From Phellopilus nigrolimitatus (Eukaryota; Basidiomycota; Agaricomycetes; Hymenochaetales; Hymenochaetaceae), in assembly GCA_021029095.1 (NCBI GenBank), contig JAJOHG010000002.1:1612001-1676000 (forward strand): a stretch of DNA of 64,000 nucleotides, written 5' to 3'. Below the pieces are notes generated by a model. It did no database searches and was not told the DNA's origin. It worked only from the letters and a program-made list of their open reading frames with translations. Numbering within the stretch: position 1 is the first letter of the stretch; every line of letters begins with the position of its first letter. The position numbers were made by a program, and so were the translations under genes. Positions 30,103-41,600 of this stretch are shown piece after piece.

Positions 30103-33100
30103 CTAATCATCATGCGCGTCAGTCCAGTCCGCCGGGATGTCGACTTGGTCTTCCGCGATATCATCCTGCGTGGTAGCGAGCTCGTCGAGGTCGCGGTCGG
30201 TTCGCCGGACGTGCTGTGTAAGCGGGACCGTGAGCTGGGATCGCGGATGGTATGGGATGACGCGGAATGCCGCGAAGCGGTTTTTGTACAGTGAGCCGTC
30301 CATATCCGCGAGGATGTATGAGCCACCTTTGGTGCGGCGAGCAACGACGAGAGGGCCGAGGTAGCGATGCTTGGTCTTGCGGTTGAGCTCCTTCTCGACG
30401 CGTGTGTTCCGAGCTAAGACGAGGGCGCCGGGCTCGAAGTTGTACTCCTTGATCGAGTGCTCGTATTCGGATCGAAAGCGGTGTGCAGCTTTGAATCTTG
30501 ACGCGAGTACGCGATCGTGTGCTGTCGCGAGATCTTCTGAGCGGCGTTGGAGATCGTTGGCGCGTCTGGCTAGAAGTTCGATATGCGAGATGGTGCGGTC
30601 GAGGGTCGGGGACATATATGTCGCTTCAATAAGGTCGAGGGGAAGCGTGGGCTCCACTCCGTGCATAAGGTAGTATGGTGAGTATCCAGATGACGCTTTA
30701 ATCGTGACTCGATCCGACCAGAAGGCGTATGCCGCGACTGCTGGCCACTTGCTATCGTCGCCTTTGCAGAGCTTCATGATGACTTCGCGAATATCACGGT
30801 GGGATCGCTCGACGATGCCGTTCGCTTGAGAGTTGTACGGGGATATCGCGATATGGTGTCCGATGTGGCGCGCGATCTTCGTGACGGCGGGCTCGAATGC
30901 GGACCCGTTGTCCGTGACGACGTCGATAAAGGGACCATGCCGGCAGACGATCTCGTCGAAGAGGAAGTTCTGGATAGCCTTCGCGCTCTCGTTACGCAGA
31001 AGTCGAAACTCGGGCCAGCCGGATAGGGAACAGCGCGCCTGAATGATGTACTGGAATCCGGCCGCTTTGGGCATGTGCATGATGTCGACATGAATGCGGC
31101 GAAACAGACCGGCTGGGGGTGGGATCGAGGGAGGGATGTGTAGGCGTTTCGTTTGACGGACTTGACACTCGTGACAAGAAGTCAGGAACCACTTGATGTC
31201 GCGGTCCATGAATGGCCACCAGAAGCGGTCGTGGATCCTGATCCGCACGGAGAAGAAGCCGCGATGTCCAATATCGTCATGCGAAGCCTCCATGATGCGG
31301 AAGCGCCGCGAAGCGTCCGGGACTTGTTGAGGGCGGTTCTTGTGGTTCTTTCGCCAGAAGAGATCCTTGTCGACAAAGAATTGCGCTGCGGCTCGAACGA
31401 AGGCCCGCAGCTTCGATTCGTCGCCCTTCAGATGCGCGGGCGGTTCGCTCGTGGTCAGGAATTTGCGGAATAGTTGGAGATGCGCATCGCGACGTTGTGC
31501 CTTCGAGGATCGCGGTATTGCAGGCGATGCCTTCTCGACCGTAGCGGACGTCGCGAGGAACCCGTACTGCTCGTCGATCCAGTCCTCGTACTCTGTGTCG
31601 GGTGGGGGGTCCTCCGGTGCTGAAGGCCGTCTTGACACGCCATCCGCGCCTGAGTGCCGTTCCCCTGGGACGTGTACGAGCTTGAAGTTGAATAATAAGA
31701 TGCCCGCGACCCAGCGGTTGATGGTAGCGTTCGGGAGGAGGTCGCGGTTGTTGATCATGCCGCTGATGTACTTCGCGTCGACCTCTACCACTAGGTATGG
31801 GAAACCGATGATGTAGAGTCGCGCTGCGCGGAGAGCTCGAAAGAGGCCAAAGAGCTCGGCCTTCGGTTGGGAGTAGTTCCGTTCGCGCTCGTTCCAGCAA
31901 CCTGAGATAAAGCGCGATACGAAGCGTTCTCCCTTTTCTCCGAGCTGGAGGATGATGCAGCCGAAACCGATGTTCGAAGAGTCGACCGCGAGTATGATGG
32001 AACGGGTGCATTGATAGTCGATCGGTTTCAGCGCGGGGCAGTTCATGACGGTTTCCTTGACCCGTTGGAAGCACTCGATCTGTTCCGGGCCGAAAATGAA
32101 GTCGATGTTTTTGTTGAGGAGGACAGTGATCGGTTTCGTGAGTCGCGCGTAGTCCTTGATGAAGATACGAAGCACGCCGCATGTGCCTAAGAATTGGCGA
32201 ACCTCTGAGACGTTACGCGGCTCAGGCCAGTCCCGGATACACTGGACACGGGAATCATCTGCGACGCGTCCGTCGTATGTGCATGTGTGTCCAACGATGA
32301 CTCCGGAAGGTGCGCAGAGCGTGATCTTCTTTCCTGATAGGGTCGCGCCGACGTTCTTGAGTCTCTGGAGAATGCGGTTGACGACGAGGAGGTGTTCGTA
32401 GATGAAACGACGGATCCCTGGGTTGCCTTCCATTACCTCGTACGTACCGTCTTCGCGCTCGTATCGGGTTTCCGGACCTTTCACGGGAATGTCGTCAATG
32501 AATGGGACCGTATGTCCAGGGATTTCATCGCGGAGAATGAACGTGACGTCGCCATGCATAGTCTGCTGTGAGTTCGTCCACCCCATAGGGATCGCTGTGA
32601 TACGGAAGGTCCCCAGTGGTGTCTGGAACGTAGTGAGATCGCGAGAGTCCTCATGCAGCTTCCGTTGGTCGAGTGCGACGAAGAGGTCGAAGATGGTGTA
32701 GCAGGCGCGACCGCCAAATGACTCCGCTAGTGTGTCGACGCTGGGCGGAACTGCGGGATCGCGGATCGAGACCGCGTTCAGTGGTTGGAGGTCGTGTACG
32801 ATTCGAAGGGACGTCCCGTCTTTCTTGACGACGCAAAACCATCTCGATCGGTAAGAGGAGTTCGAGGGCTCGTACACACCAGAGCTGATTTTGTCCTTGA
32901 TGATCGCGATGACTTTGTCGAAGATGCCTGGAGGGATGGGAATGACGCGCAGTGCCCACGGGATGTGCTCGATAGTCGGAATGAGCACCGGTGGGAAGTA
33001 CTCTTGGTCGAGGGACCCCTTCTCGCTTTCGTCCCAGGCGAACGCAAATTCCTGGATACGGATGAGCTCGAGCGAGAGCTTCACCTCGTCTGGCAACAAG

Positions 33101-33722
33101 AAATCCGTCCCCTCGAGGGCGGATTTGAGGGAATTATACCGTTCTTGGGTGAAGCGCGTTCCGGGGACGAAGTCAGGAGGATGCAGAGGGATCTCTGGGA
33201 GGTCGCGGAGAGGGTCGGGGAACTCGTGGCGGATGATGCGGAATTTTTCGGGGAGGGTCGTCTGTACTGGTTTGACGCGGTCCGCGACCTTCTTGTACGC
33301 AAGGCTGGTCGCGTGGGTGTCACGGGCGAAGTCTAAGGGTATATCGCGATCGAGAGCGGTGACGGGTTCTTGGGAGGAGATAGAGACGGAGGAGATAGAG
33401 ACGAGATTAGCGTGGAGAGCCGCGGGTATCTGAGTTGGAGGGGAAGTGGGTTTCGTGTATTTTCTGGTTTTCTTCGGGGTTTTCTGGGATTGCGAGTGTT
33501 TATGTTGTTTTGATGGGTTAACTGTGAAAGCGGATGGAGACGGAGCGAAGGGATCGAAAGTAGAAACCGCGATCGAGTCGTGGTCGCAAAAGACGTAAGC
33601 TTGATTGAAGAAAAATGGTGACGCCGCGAAATCGTCGCTGAAGGAATGGAGTGAGCGGGGTATCGGTTTGGGTGGTGGGCCTCCCCGTCGTGACGGCGGT
33701 TCCTCGACCTTCAGGTAAAACC
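30103..33722 (-). CDS. Gypsy-1 Pol (reverse transcriptase, RNase H, integrase)
   Basis: About 1206 codons, open from the -1 frameshift site at 33717-33723 to the stop at 30103, with no obvious own start. After a low-complexity linker come the N-terminal RT lead-in (LPEKFRIIRHEFPDPL), the RT core (FRITAIPMGWTNSQQ; catalytic FIDD at 32491-32502 instead of the commoner YxDD), RNase H (LAVDSSNIGFG; KAELFGLFRAL) and integrase. The integrase has a zinc region (HDDIGHRGFF, CHEC) and catalytic D, D, E (HVDIMHM, VVTDNGSAFEP, NGIVERSHRD), followed by a basic C-terminal domain. No chromodomain is present. It would be made as a Gag-Pol fusion. Confidence 0.93.
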
Positions 33723-36146
33723 CGAGGTGAAGCTGGCGAAGGCGCCGTTCGCGTTGGAGCGAGTCGTGGTGGGGATCGCGAAGCGCTCGAACGTCTCTGG
33801 GTCCGTGATCGTAAGGATTTGGCGACCGTCAGAGTCGAAGTTCGTTTGACAACATGTGTGCGCATAGAACGGAATCCCTAGTAGAACCTCGAATGGGGCC
33901 TGTTCGACTACGTGCGCGTTCATCGCGATGGTGAGGTCGCCGATCTTGATTTCGAGGCCTGAGATAAGTCCGAGCGAGGTGACGACGGTGCTGTCGGCCG
34001 TGGTTACGCGAATACGCATGTCCGGACGTAGCGGGGTTCCGGTTCGTTCCCAGATATCGCGGCGTAGGCAAATAAACGTCGACCCGGTGTCAAGGATGGC
34101 GGTAGCGACGCAGACGCCTGCCAAGAGGACTTTGATCGCGCTGATTTCTTTGAGGTGAGGGTCGTTCTCTGGCGTGACCGCGATCTCAAGCGGTCTGTTC
34201 GCGCCGGGGTGCGCGAAGAGGCTGGAGCCATCCGTGACTGGTTTGGAGGTGATGGTCCCCTGCTCGATCTCGTCCTGGGTCTGCTGGAGCGAGCTCGACA
34301 CGTTTTTATCTTGAACGAGAGCCTGGGCACGCGGCAATTGTTGTGCTCGCGACGGGGGCGCGATCGTGGTGGGGATGCGTCTCGTAGTGACTGCGTCGCG
34401 GACGACCAGGCGGCAATCTTGAGCGACCGAGAGGAGTTCGCGGACGGTGGCGGGTACAGATGCATCGAGAATGCGATTTACGAGCTCCTTCGGTATTGAT
34501 GCGTTCTCGACTGGGGCTTGGTACCTGTACTGAGGCCCAGAGTCTGGAGGTAGCGGGATCGCGTCTGGTGGTCGAGCATGCTCGTCTATGTCGCCCTCCA
34601 GCTCGTCCGTTTCCTCTTCTTCGTCACTGTGTTCCGTTACGGAAGCCTCGACGCTCGCGGCGCATTGCGGGGTAGGAGGTGCCGCGGGCACGGGAGATAC
34701 CGGGCGAATGGCCGAGAGCGGCGTGAGTGCCCTTGATTCCTGTGAGGATGGAGGCGGGGTCGGAGCCCGCGATCGCCCAGGTGGCGACGGTGACGGGGTA
34801 CGAGACGACGCCGGCTGCGCGATGGTCGTTGGACGGCGCGGCATGGGGTCGACGTCGAATCGAACACGTTTCGCACTTTCAGGGAGACGAGCGGTCGACC
34901 GGGTGCTTACTAGGGCTGTTTCTGATTCCTGGTCCTCACCTGTTACGTCCTCGATGTACGCGGCGCTCGATGTTTTACCTTCCGCTCCGGTAGACCACAA
35001 CGCGGTTCCGAAGCTGAAGTTTGCGCTTGCTGACGGCATGTGTGGCGGGCCGGTTGCCCTGTCGCCTACTTTGAAGTCTGGGTTCGCGGCTTTCCAGTAT
35101 CGCAGTTTTTCTTCAAACGAGAAGCCGGGCTGCTCGCGACTGAAGAGGACTCCGTTCGGTAGAGTGAGCTGGTTGTTGGCATCGCGCAAGATCTCGCCGC
35201 GTCGCAGAGCTTCGTTCGCTCCTGGACAAACGAGGAGGAAATGTTCCGGATCGGTACACCACATGCACACGCGACGTCGAGTCGGGAAGGCTTCCCCGAC
35301 AGGCGCAGGTGGCACGTAAGGGGCGGGTACGTAAGGGGCTGTCGGTCGAGCCGTATTCTGGCTCGGTGTGGACGGCGTTGGCGTTCTCTGCATCGCAACG
35401 AGTTGCGACTGAAGAGATTCCAACTGTCGACTCATCGCGGTCCATGCCTCGCCCTCCTGTTTCACAACGACAGGGGCCGGTGCAGGAGCGGGAGTCCGCG
35501 TGTTCGACGTGGACGCTGTGGCCTTCGCGACCCCGGCGTATCCGCGCTTAAGGATGTCGTCGCACAACGTGAAAACCTCCTGCATCGGGTAGGTCGAGTC
35601 GGGGCTGTGCGTGTCGTCTTTAATGAGCTTGCGCAGGTTCATCTCTTCGCGTAGCGATCCCTTGATGCCCTCAAGGAAGCCGCGGTTGACGTCAAGATCA
35701 CTGAAGATCGACTGTGACTTGAGATACGCGGATACGAGCGAGAACTCCCGGAAGTACTTGCTTAGCGAGCCTCTGTCAGTGTGGCCGCTTGCTGGCTGCG
35801 CGTTGATGATCCGTCGAGCGTCGCGGACAGTGAACGTAGGTTCCGCGCCTGGGTAGAGTGTGAGGACTGCTTCACGGAAGGGCGTCCACAGATTCCCGGT
35901 CGCGGCTGGGAGTGACTTCCACGTGAAGCCTTCGCGGCCAGCGTACAGGCAAGCGCATTCGATAGCGTCAGGGTCCGTGATGTTGTTCCGGCGACCGAGA
36001 TTCTCGATCACGTTGAAAAAGTGTGGAATGCTCTCCTCGTCCTCCGGGAACGTGGGAGCTCGGCGATCCCCAGTAAGAGGCATGTCGCCTGGGTCGACGC
36101 CAACGACTGGCGTAAAGAACGGTGCTGGGGGCGGTGGTTGTGCCAT
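33711..36146 (-). CDS. Gypsy-1 Gag-protease
   Basis: 811 codons from an ATG in ideal context (GCCATGGC). The capsid-like region near residues 30-170 (ECACLYAGREGFTW, REAVLTLYPG) is followed by a CX2CX4HX4C knuckle (CMWCTDPEHFLLVC), a long Pro/Ser/Thr-rich linker and an aspartic protease (AILDTGSTFICLRRD; LGLISGLEIKIGD; FEVLLGIPFY). The protease is therefore in the gag frame, upstream of the frameshift site. The stop (33711-33713) comes just after the slippery heptamer. Confidence 0.92.
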   Translation of the reverse strand: MAQPPPPAPFFTPVVGVDPGDMPLTGDRRAPTFPEDEESIPHFFNVIENLGRRNNITDPDAIECACLYAGREGFTWKSLPAATGNLWTPFREAVLTLYPGAEPTFTVRDARRIINAQPASGHTDRGSLSKYFREFSLVSAYLKSQSIFSDLDVNRGFLEGIKGSLREEMNLRKLIKDDTHSPDSTYPMQEVFTLCDDILKRGYAGVAKATASTSNTRTPAPAPAPVVVKQEGEAWTAMSRQLESLQSQLVAMQRTPTPSTPSQNTARPTAPYVPAPYVPPAPVGEAFPTRRRVCMWCTDPEHFLLVCPGANEALRRGEILRDANNQLTLPNGVLFSREQPGFSFEEKLRYWKAANPDFKVGDRATGPPHMPSASANFSFGTALWSTGAEGKTSSAAYIEDVTGEDQESETALVSTRSTARLPESAKRVRFDVDPMPRRPTTIAQPASSRTPSPSPPGRSRAPTPPPSSQESRALTPLSAIRPVSPVPAAPPTPQCAASVEASVTEHSDEEEETDELEGDIDEHARPPDAIPLPPDSGPQYRYQAPVENASIPKELVNRILDASVPATVRELLSVAQDCRLVVRDAVTTRRIPTTIAPPSRAQQLPRAQALVQDKNVSSSLQQTQDEIEQGTITSKPVTDGSSLFAHPGANRPLEIAVTPENDPHLKEISAIKVLLAGVCVATAILDTGSTFICLRRDIWERTGTPLRPDMRIRVTTADSTVVTSLGLISGLEIKIGDLTIAMNAHVVEQAPFEVLLGIPFYAHTCCQTNFDSDGRQILTITDPETFERFAIPTTTRSNANGAFASFTSGFT
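33717..33723 (-). promoter_or_regulatory. -1 ribosomal frameshift site (GGGTTTT) of Gypsy-1
   Basis: Read in the gag frame as G GGT TTT, this is a canonical X XXY YYZ heptamer. The gag stop TGA follows one codon later (ACC TGA). In the -1 frame the reading continues GGG TTT TAC CTG and stays open to the end of pol. A small GC hairpin (CCGT/ACGG) can form about 20 nt downstream. Confidence 0.82.
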
Positions 36147-36803
36147 GGCGACGACGGGTCGAATAGGCGCGATCGGATGCGGGGTCGGTCGTGATCGTGG
36201 AGGTGGTGTCGGAGACGGCGAGCGGGCGGAGAAGCGTAACGGCGCTGGAGTGGAGGCGACTGGCGGTGTGTAAAAGATAGATCGCGAAGATGCGGCAAGC
36301 TGATCGAGTGGAGTGAGGGGGCTGTCTGAGAAGAGGTCCAGGCGGCCGCGGTCTATCGAGAAGCTCTGGAGGCTGTTCGATATCTGTGAGATCGGCGATA
36401 AAGACGCGGCGGGTGTCCTATCTATATGTCGAGGCGATTGCGACCGTCGTGGCGAAGGTCGGGTTCGGTGTGTCGTACGTCCTCGATCCTGGGAGCGTGA
36501 CTGAGATCGCGAACTCGATCGTCGTTGGCGCTCTCGTCGCAGACGTCGTTCTTCTCGGGCGGTCGATGGGTGGATGCTGAGCTCTCTTTGAAAGGGTCCG
36601 GTCGACGGTGACCGCGGTGTCCCTCGTCATCTGACTGTCCCTTGTGACACTGACGGTGCGCGGTCTGGATCGTCGAGCGCGTCGCGGAGCGCTCCTAATA
36701 GGTTTCGGCCTTCGCGCGGCAGGGCGAAATCGTGATCGCGGTCGTTTGGCGTGTCGAGTCTTGGTCAGCTAGACACTTTGAAACCCCCGCGGTTGGTTCC
36801 AGG
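36147..36803 (-). other. Gypsy-1 5' leader
   Basis: Untranslated leader of about 640 nt between PBS and gag, CpG-rich with many TCGCGATC-like words. It presumably holds the packaging signal. No convincing ORF. Confidence 0.5.
36784..36801 (-). promoter_or_regulatory. Gypsy-1 primer-binding site
   Basis: TGGAACCAACCGCGGGGG on the sense strand starts 2 nt inside the 5' LTR. The leading TGG pairs with a tRNA 3' CCA, so this is a conventional tRNA-primed site. I cannot name the tRNA. Confidence 0.65.
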
Positions 36804-37465
36804 TTAACGAGACCCTTTCGGGCAAGTAGCGCAGACGGTCGAAGACAGCCCACAGGGTTCGGGGAATCTACGGTGCCTTGATCAAGAAGAGAGAAAAGCC
36901 GACAGGGGGACTCAACACTGGGACGACGCGACGCTGACTCGCTCCCTCTCTATCGATGCTGTCGAGACGGCGACCCAGTGGTGTCGTGGTCGCGGACCGT
37001 TCGGGATGGACGACGGTGTCGAGTAAGGTTCAGAACTGAAGACGGTGTCGAGAAACGGATCAAGTGTCGATCGCGAAGTCAAGAAGAGCGAACGGGAGGT
37101 CGAGAAGAGAGAAGATGAGAAGTGTGTGTCAATCCTATTCAGTGTCGTGATCGCGAAGGGGAAGACCCCTCTACAAAGATGCCTCTATCTCGACTAAATA
37201 CCGAATCCCGTTTTTGTCTACGGTCCGTGCGCGATCCCAGTAAGGTAACTGAACAAAGAGTGCCCCGCGATGTCTCCGCGACTCGACTCATCATCCCTGT
37301 GTCATACGCGTCGATCCTCGGTCCTTCGTCCGCGTCCGCGATCGCGCTCGATCCTCTATCCGCGTCCATACTCGTCCTCAATCCTCAATCCGTCTCTATG
37401 CTCAACCGCGGTCCTGTACCCGTTCCGCGACGATATCGGAAGGTAGCCAGTGGTACACTGGTACA
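36804..37465 (-). repeat. Gypsy-1 5' LTR
   Basis: 662 bp, nearly identical to 26095-26756; followed on the plus strand by the GCGC duplication. Confidence 0.9.
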
Positions 37466-37853
37466 GCGCCCCTCCTAGGTGCTCCCCGCTCCACGCTCCA
37501 CTGCCTCACTCCATGTTCCACTGTACATGCCCCTTACGGGCCTTTCCCTCACGCTCCCCTCATGTCATGCTGTGCATGACTCCATAGCTCCGCTGACATC
37601 ATAGTCAGCCTCATAGTATATATAGGTACATCGCTGGGACCTTAAGCCCCAGCTTGACCTCCTTGTTCAGTAGCTAGCATAGTCTTGCTATTCATCGCCT
37701 TTGCTCTTCATAGTCTTGCGCCCTGCGCTTCACAGTCTTGCCATAGTCATCGTCGCCTTGTCACAGTCAAGCCTCACGTCACTCGTCACGTCACTGTCCA
37801 CAGTCACGCTCCTCGCTCCATTAGGCAAGACCCTGTTACTCCGTAACAGCCAT

Positions 37854-38200
37854 ATCTCGCCGTACCGCGAGGACTTCACAAATTTCGTCGAGACAGCGCC
37901 GAAGAGTTTGCACGCCGCAAACAAGCAGACGTTTTACGCTATGGGAGAGGGAGATTTAGCTATTCAACTCCCGAATGGCGAGACGCCGACGAATTTAACG
38001 CTTACCGAAGTTCTTTATTCTCCCGAAGTCGGATTCACACTGGTGTCCGTCGGCGCGCTCGATCGTGCGGACTACTTCGCAGTTTTCGGCGGGAACAAGT
38101 GTGTTCTCCGCGACGCGGCTGGGAATTGCATTGGCGAGGTTTTGCGCTCCAGTAAGGGCCTGTACCGGTTTGCTCACGAGCCGGCCGACCCGACACTTCG
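37854..38200 (+). CDS. Copia-2 polyprotein, part 2 (protease end and pre-integrase)
   Basis: Starts in frame after the GCCAT duplication with ISPYREDF and carries the typical copia protease/pre-integrase stretch (TLTEVLYSPEVGFTLVSVG, SSKGLYRFAHEP). It ends at the CTTCG target site of the chromovirus. It has no start codon of its own and cannot be expressed in this state. Confidence 0.88.
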
Positions 38201-38596
38201 TGTTAGAGCACACCACAAACCAAAAGGCTGAGGCACAAACTCCAAAGCACAAGACGACAAGAGAGAGAATGCTGAGCTGACTTAGTAGGGATCACACTTT
38301 ATGGTGGATATTCTAAGAGAACTCGATTGAGTCTCCCAGTCATGTATTGCCTCCTTATATACCTAAGTCTAGTGCGCACAGACCAAGCAGTACACTACCT
38401 AATATAGTTACACTAGTGGAGCGAGTGGAGCTAATGATGTCATAAGTGATGTCATTGTCAATGATGTTACTATGACATCATGGTCTAGACTACGATGTCA
38501 TAATGACGTCAGTGTAGAATGTTCTAGACAGTCACGTGACTGAGAGGTTGCAAGTTCAAGACAAGGTAAAGGTAAAATAAAATACGTGTCATAACA
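38201..38596 (-). repeat. Gypsy-2 3' LTR
   Basis: 396 bp. In sense direction U3 holds a cluster of CRE-like sites (38435-38511) upstream of a TATATAAGG box (about 38354-38362). Confidence 0.95.
38435..38511 (-). promoter_or_regulatory. CRE/ATF-like site cluster in Gypsy-2 LTR
   Basis: TGATGTCA (38435-38442 and 38447-38454), TGACATCA (38473-38480), a GATGTCA (38494-38500) and the palindrome TGACGTCA (38504-38511) lie in 77 bp, just upstream of the TATA box in the sense direction. The same cluster is in the 5' LTR. Such octamers are bound by ATF/CREB-type bZIP proteins. Confidence 0.65.
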
Positions 38597-38612
38597 TCAC
38601 CCCCTCTTTAAG
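38597..38612 (-). promoter_or_regulatory. Gypsy-2 polypurine tract
   Basis: AAAGAGGGGGTGA on the sense strand adjoins the 3' LTR. Confidence 0.75.
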
Positions 38613-41600
38613 GATCGACTTCCAGACGATTAACAAAATCAGATGGGGTAGCGGTGAAGTTCTCATAGGGTCGGAATTTCAAGGCTTGGAAATCAATCAT
38701 GCTGATGGCTCGAGGTGCAGCTGGGTGCTTTTTGTAGAAGTCATTTATCAAACCCCTTGAACGCTTGCAATTTTCCTGTGGTTCCCAAGTATTGTTCTCA
38801 TCTGTGTAGCCCTTCCACTTGACTAAAAACTCCAACTTTCCACGCCTCTGCCTTGCGTCCAAAATTTCTTCCACCTCATAGTCCTTCTCTTCTCCAACCT
38901 CAATCGCTGGTGGTGGCAGAGCCCTTTGTCCAGGGATGCTTGCAGCGGTGTGTAGACGTATGCGCGAAACATTGACAACTGGATGAATCTTTATGGTGGA
39001 TGGGAGTCGTAATTGCACAGCATTAGGGGAGATGATACGCGTGATAGGGTATGGGCCAATCCTCTTCTCTGCAAGTTTCCGCGAGGGTCGATTTATTTTA
39101 AGATTTGTTGTGTCCAGCCAAACCTTGTCCCCTACTTTGTATTTTGGAGCATCCCCTCGCCTCTGGTCCGCATACTTCTGCATCTCATCTTTTGCTTTTT
39201 CTAAAGCAGACTTCGCTTCCTCATGTATCCCCTTCATCCGATTCGCAAAATCCTCTGCCGCCTCCACCTTTGAATCCCTTCGCACCTCAAAACCCATCCG
39301 TGGATTTCGTCCATAAACAGAATAGAATGGAGAAACCTTCGTGGCTGTTTGTACTTTATTATTGTACGCAAATTCCGCCATAGCAGTCCAGGATGGCCAG
39401 TTTTCTTGGCGATGATCAATAAACATCCTTAAATACTGCTCGATTTCTTGATTCATTCGTTCTGTTTGTCCGTCTGTTTGTGGGTGATATGCTGTAGACA
39501 GTTTTGTTTTGATCCCCAAAATGCCATTTAGCTCTTTCATGAATGCAGACGCAAATTGTGGACCTCGATCTGAAATCACCGTCAATGGTAAGCCATGGAT
39601 TTTCCACACATGGTCTCGGTACAACGCAGCTAAGCCTAGAGCCGATGTCTCCTCTCTTGTGTTGATCACGTGGATTTGTTTTGAAAAGCGATCGCAAACC
39701 ACTAAGAGCGCATTAAAGCCCTGTGCTTCTGGTAATCCGGTCACAAAATCCACTGATATGTCCTCCCAAGGTGCAGTAGGAGTTTGATTAGGCATCAATT
39801 TTCCGGCAGGTTTTTCTGGAAATATTTTGTAGCGTGCGCATGTGTCACAGCCTTTGACATAAGTTTGAACAAACTTAGTCATTCCTGGCCACCAATAGTT
39901 TCGCGCAATTAATTCCAATGTCTTCCAGTTTCCTGGGTGTCCTGCCACTGCTGAGTCATGATGTAGTTTGACAATTTCTCTCCTAATCTGACCATCTTTG
40001 GGGACATACACCTTTCCTCGATAGAGAATCAGGCCCTGTTCTTCCTCCCATTCCTCACCTCTCAACCGCCTCGTTCCCGACTTTCGCAGTTCATCCGCCG
40101 CTTTCACCACTGCTTCATCCCAATCCTTAGCCCCTCTGATCTGCGTCAATAATTCTTTTTCTGCCCCTTCTAACAGCACATGACCTTGCTGAGTCGCTTT
40201 AATTCTGAAAAATTCTGGTTTCAACAGGACTACGTCTTTGTTGTCATTCTCCACCCCCTCTTTAAAGTCCACTCGTCTCGAGAGGGCATCAGTTTTACGC
40301 ATTGTTGCACCAGGTTTATGAATGATTTTAAAATCAAATCGAGAAAGGAATAAGGACCAGCGCGCTTGTCGGCGGTTAAGTTTTTTGGCTTTCATGAAAT
40401 ACTCCAGGTTTTTATGATCGGTCCAGATTTCGAATTTATGGGTGGAGCCCTCTAGGTGATGTCGCCATGCTTCTAGCGCTCGCATGATTCCCAATAATTC
40501 TTTGTCATGCACGTCATAATTTCTCTCGACATCATTCAAGGATTTAGACAAGTATGCACAAGGCCTCCATAGACCGTCATCGCATTTCATCGAAAGTACG
40601 GCTCCTGTGGCAAAGTCTGATGCGTCTGATTCAACTCGCATTTCTTTCCTTGAATCTGGAATGACTACAACTGGTCTAGCGCAGAATCGTGCTTTTAGTT
40701 CGTCAAATGCCTTTTGTTCCTTCTCTCCCCACTTCCAAGTCTTGTCTTTCTTTTTCAAGTCATTTAAGGGTCTGGTGATCTTTGCAAAATCTTTTATGAA
40801 GCGACGATAGAAGTTTGCAAAACCCAAAAATGACTCGACATCCTTGACTTTCTTTGGAACAGGCCAATTCTTCACTCCCTCCACTTTGTCCTCCATCATA
40901 CTAACTTCACCATTCCGAATCATCATTCCCAAAAACTCCACCTCTTCTACGCCAAAGACACATTTTTCAGGTTTTAGGAATAGATCGTTTTCGCGAAGCC
41001 TTTTCAGGATCTCTTTTACGATGCGATCATTTTCTTCCATAGTTTCAGTAAAAACCAAAATGTCATCAATGTAGATCACAACGACTCCTTCAATCATTAG
41101 GTCATTGAATATGTCGTTCATCATGTTTTGAAAGGTGCTTGGTGCATTACACAATCCAAAGGTCATGACTAATGGTTCATACGCTCCCCTACTTGTCGCA
41201 AAGGCCGCCTTCCACTCGTCACCCTCTTTAATTCGAACATTGTGATACCCCCAGCGCAAATCCATTTTTGAGAAGTACTTAGCGCCTTTGAGTTTATCAA
41301 TGATGTCCGATATCAAAGGAAGTGGATACGCATTTTTGACAGTACCGGAGTTTAGATACCGATGGTCTGTAATCATCCGACGCTTTCCATCTTTTTTGTT
41401 GATAAAGAAGATGGGTGACGTCATTGGCGACTTTGATGGCCGAATATATCCTTTTGCCTCCTGTTCCTGAATAAAGCGTCCAACCTCGTCATCCTCATCC
41501 TGAGACAATGGATAAACTTTTGACTTTTTAGGCACGAAGTCAGGTTTTAGGCTTATTTCATGATCCCATGGTTTTCTTGTTGGGAGTCGTTCCGACGTTT

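Larger units (their letters stand above)
26095..37465 (-). mobile_element. Gypsy-1: 11.4-kb Ty3/gypsy element with two accessory genes
   Basis: Two 662-bp LTRs (26095-26756 and 36804-37465), one difference noticed (CCGTAC versus CCATAC), flanked by a 4-bp GCGC duplication. Order in sense direction (minus strand): 5' LTR, PBS, 650-bp leader, gag-protease (36146-33711), a -1 frameshift site, pol (to 30103), an antisense intron-containing gene (27999-29746), a sense third ORF (ending 26826), a polypurine tract, 3' LTR. The reverse transcriptase before integrase order defines Gypsy. All ORFs are open, so the copy looks recently active. Confidence 0.93.
25965..37848. mobile_element. Solo LTR (about 509 bp) split by the 11.4-kb Gypsy
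   Basis: The left piece 25965-26094 begins TGTTAG and the right piece 37470-37848 ends CGTAACA, giving the TG...CA ends of an LTR. The target duplication GCCAT is at 25960-25964 and 37849-37853. A TATA box (TAGTATATATAGG) lies near 37613-37626. No internal region of its own exists, so it is a solo LTR left by recombination, or a very short non-autonomous element. The GCGC duplication of the inner Gypsy sits at 26091-26094 and 37466-37469. Confidence 0.75.

Noticed and set aside
38540..38575. tRNA-like string GGTTGCAAGTTCAAGAC in the Gypsy-2 LTR
   Set aside because: There is no cloverleaf around it; it is LTR sequence present in both copies.
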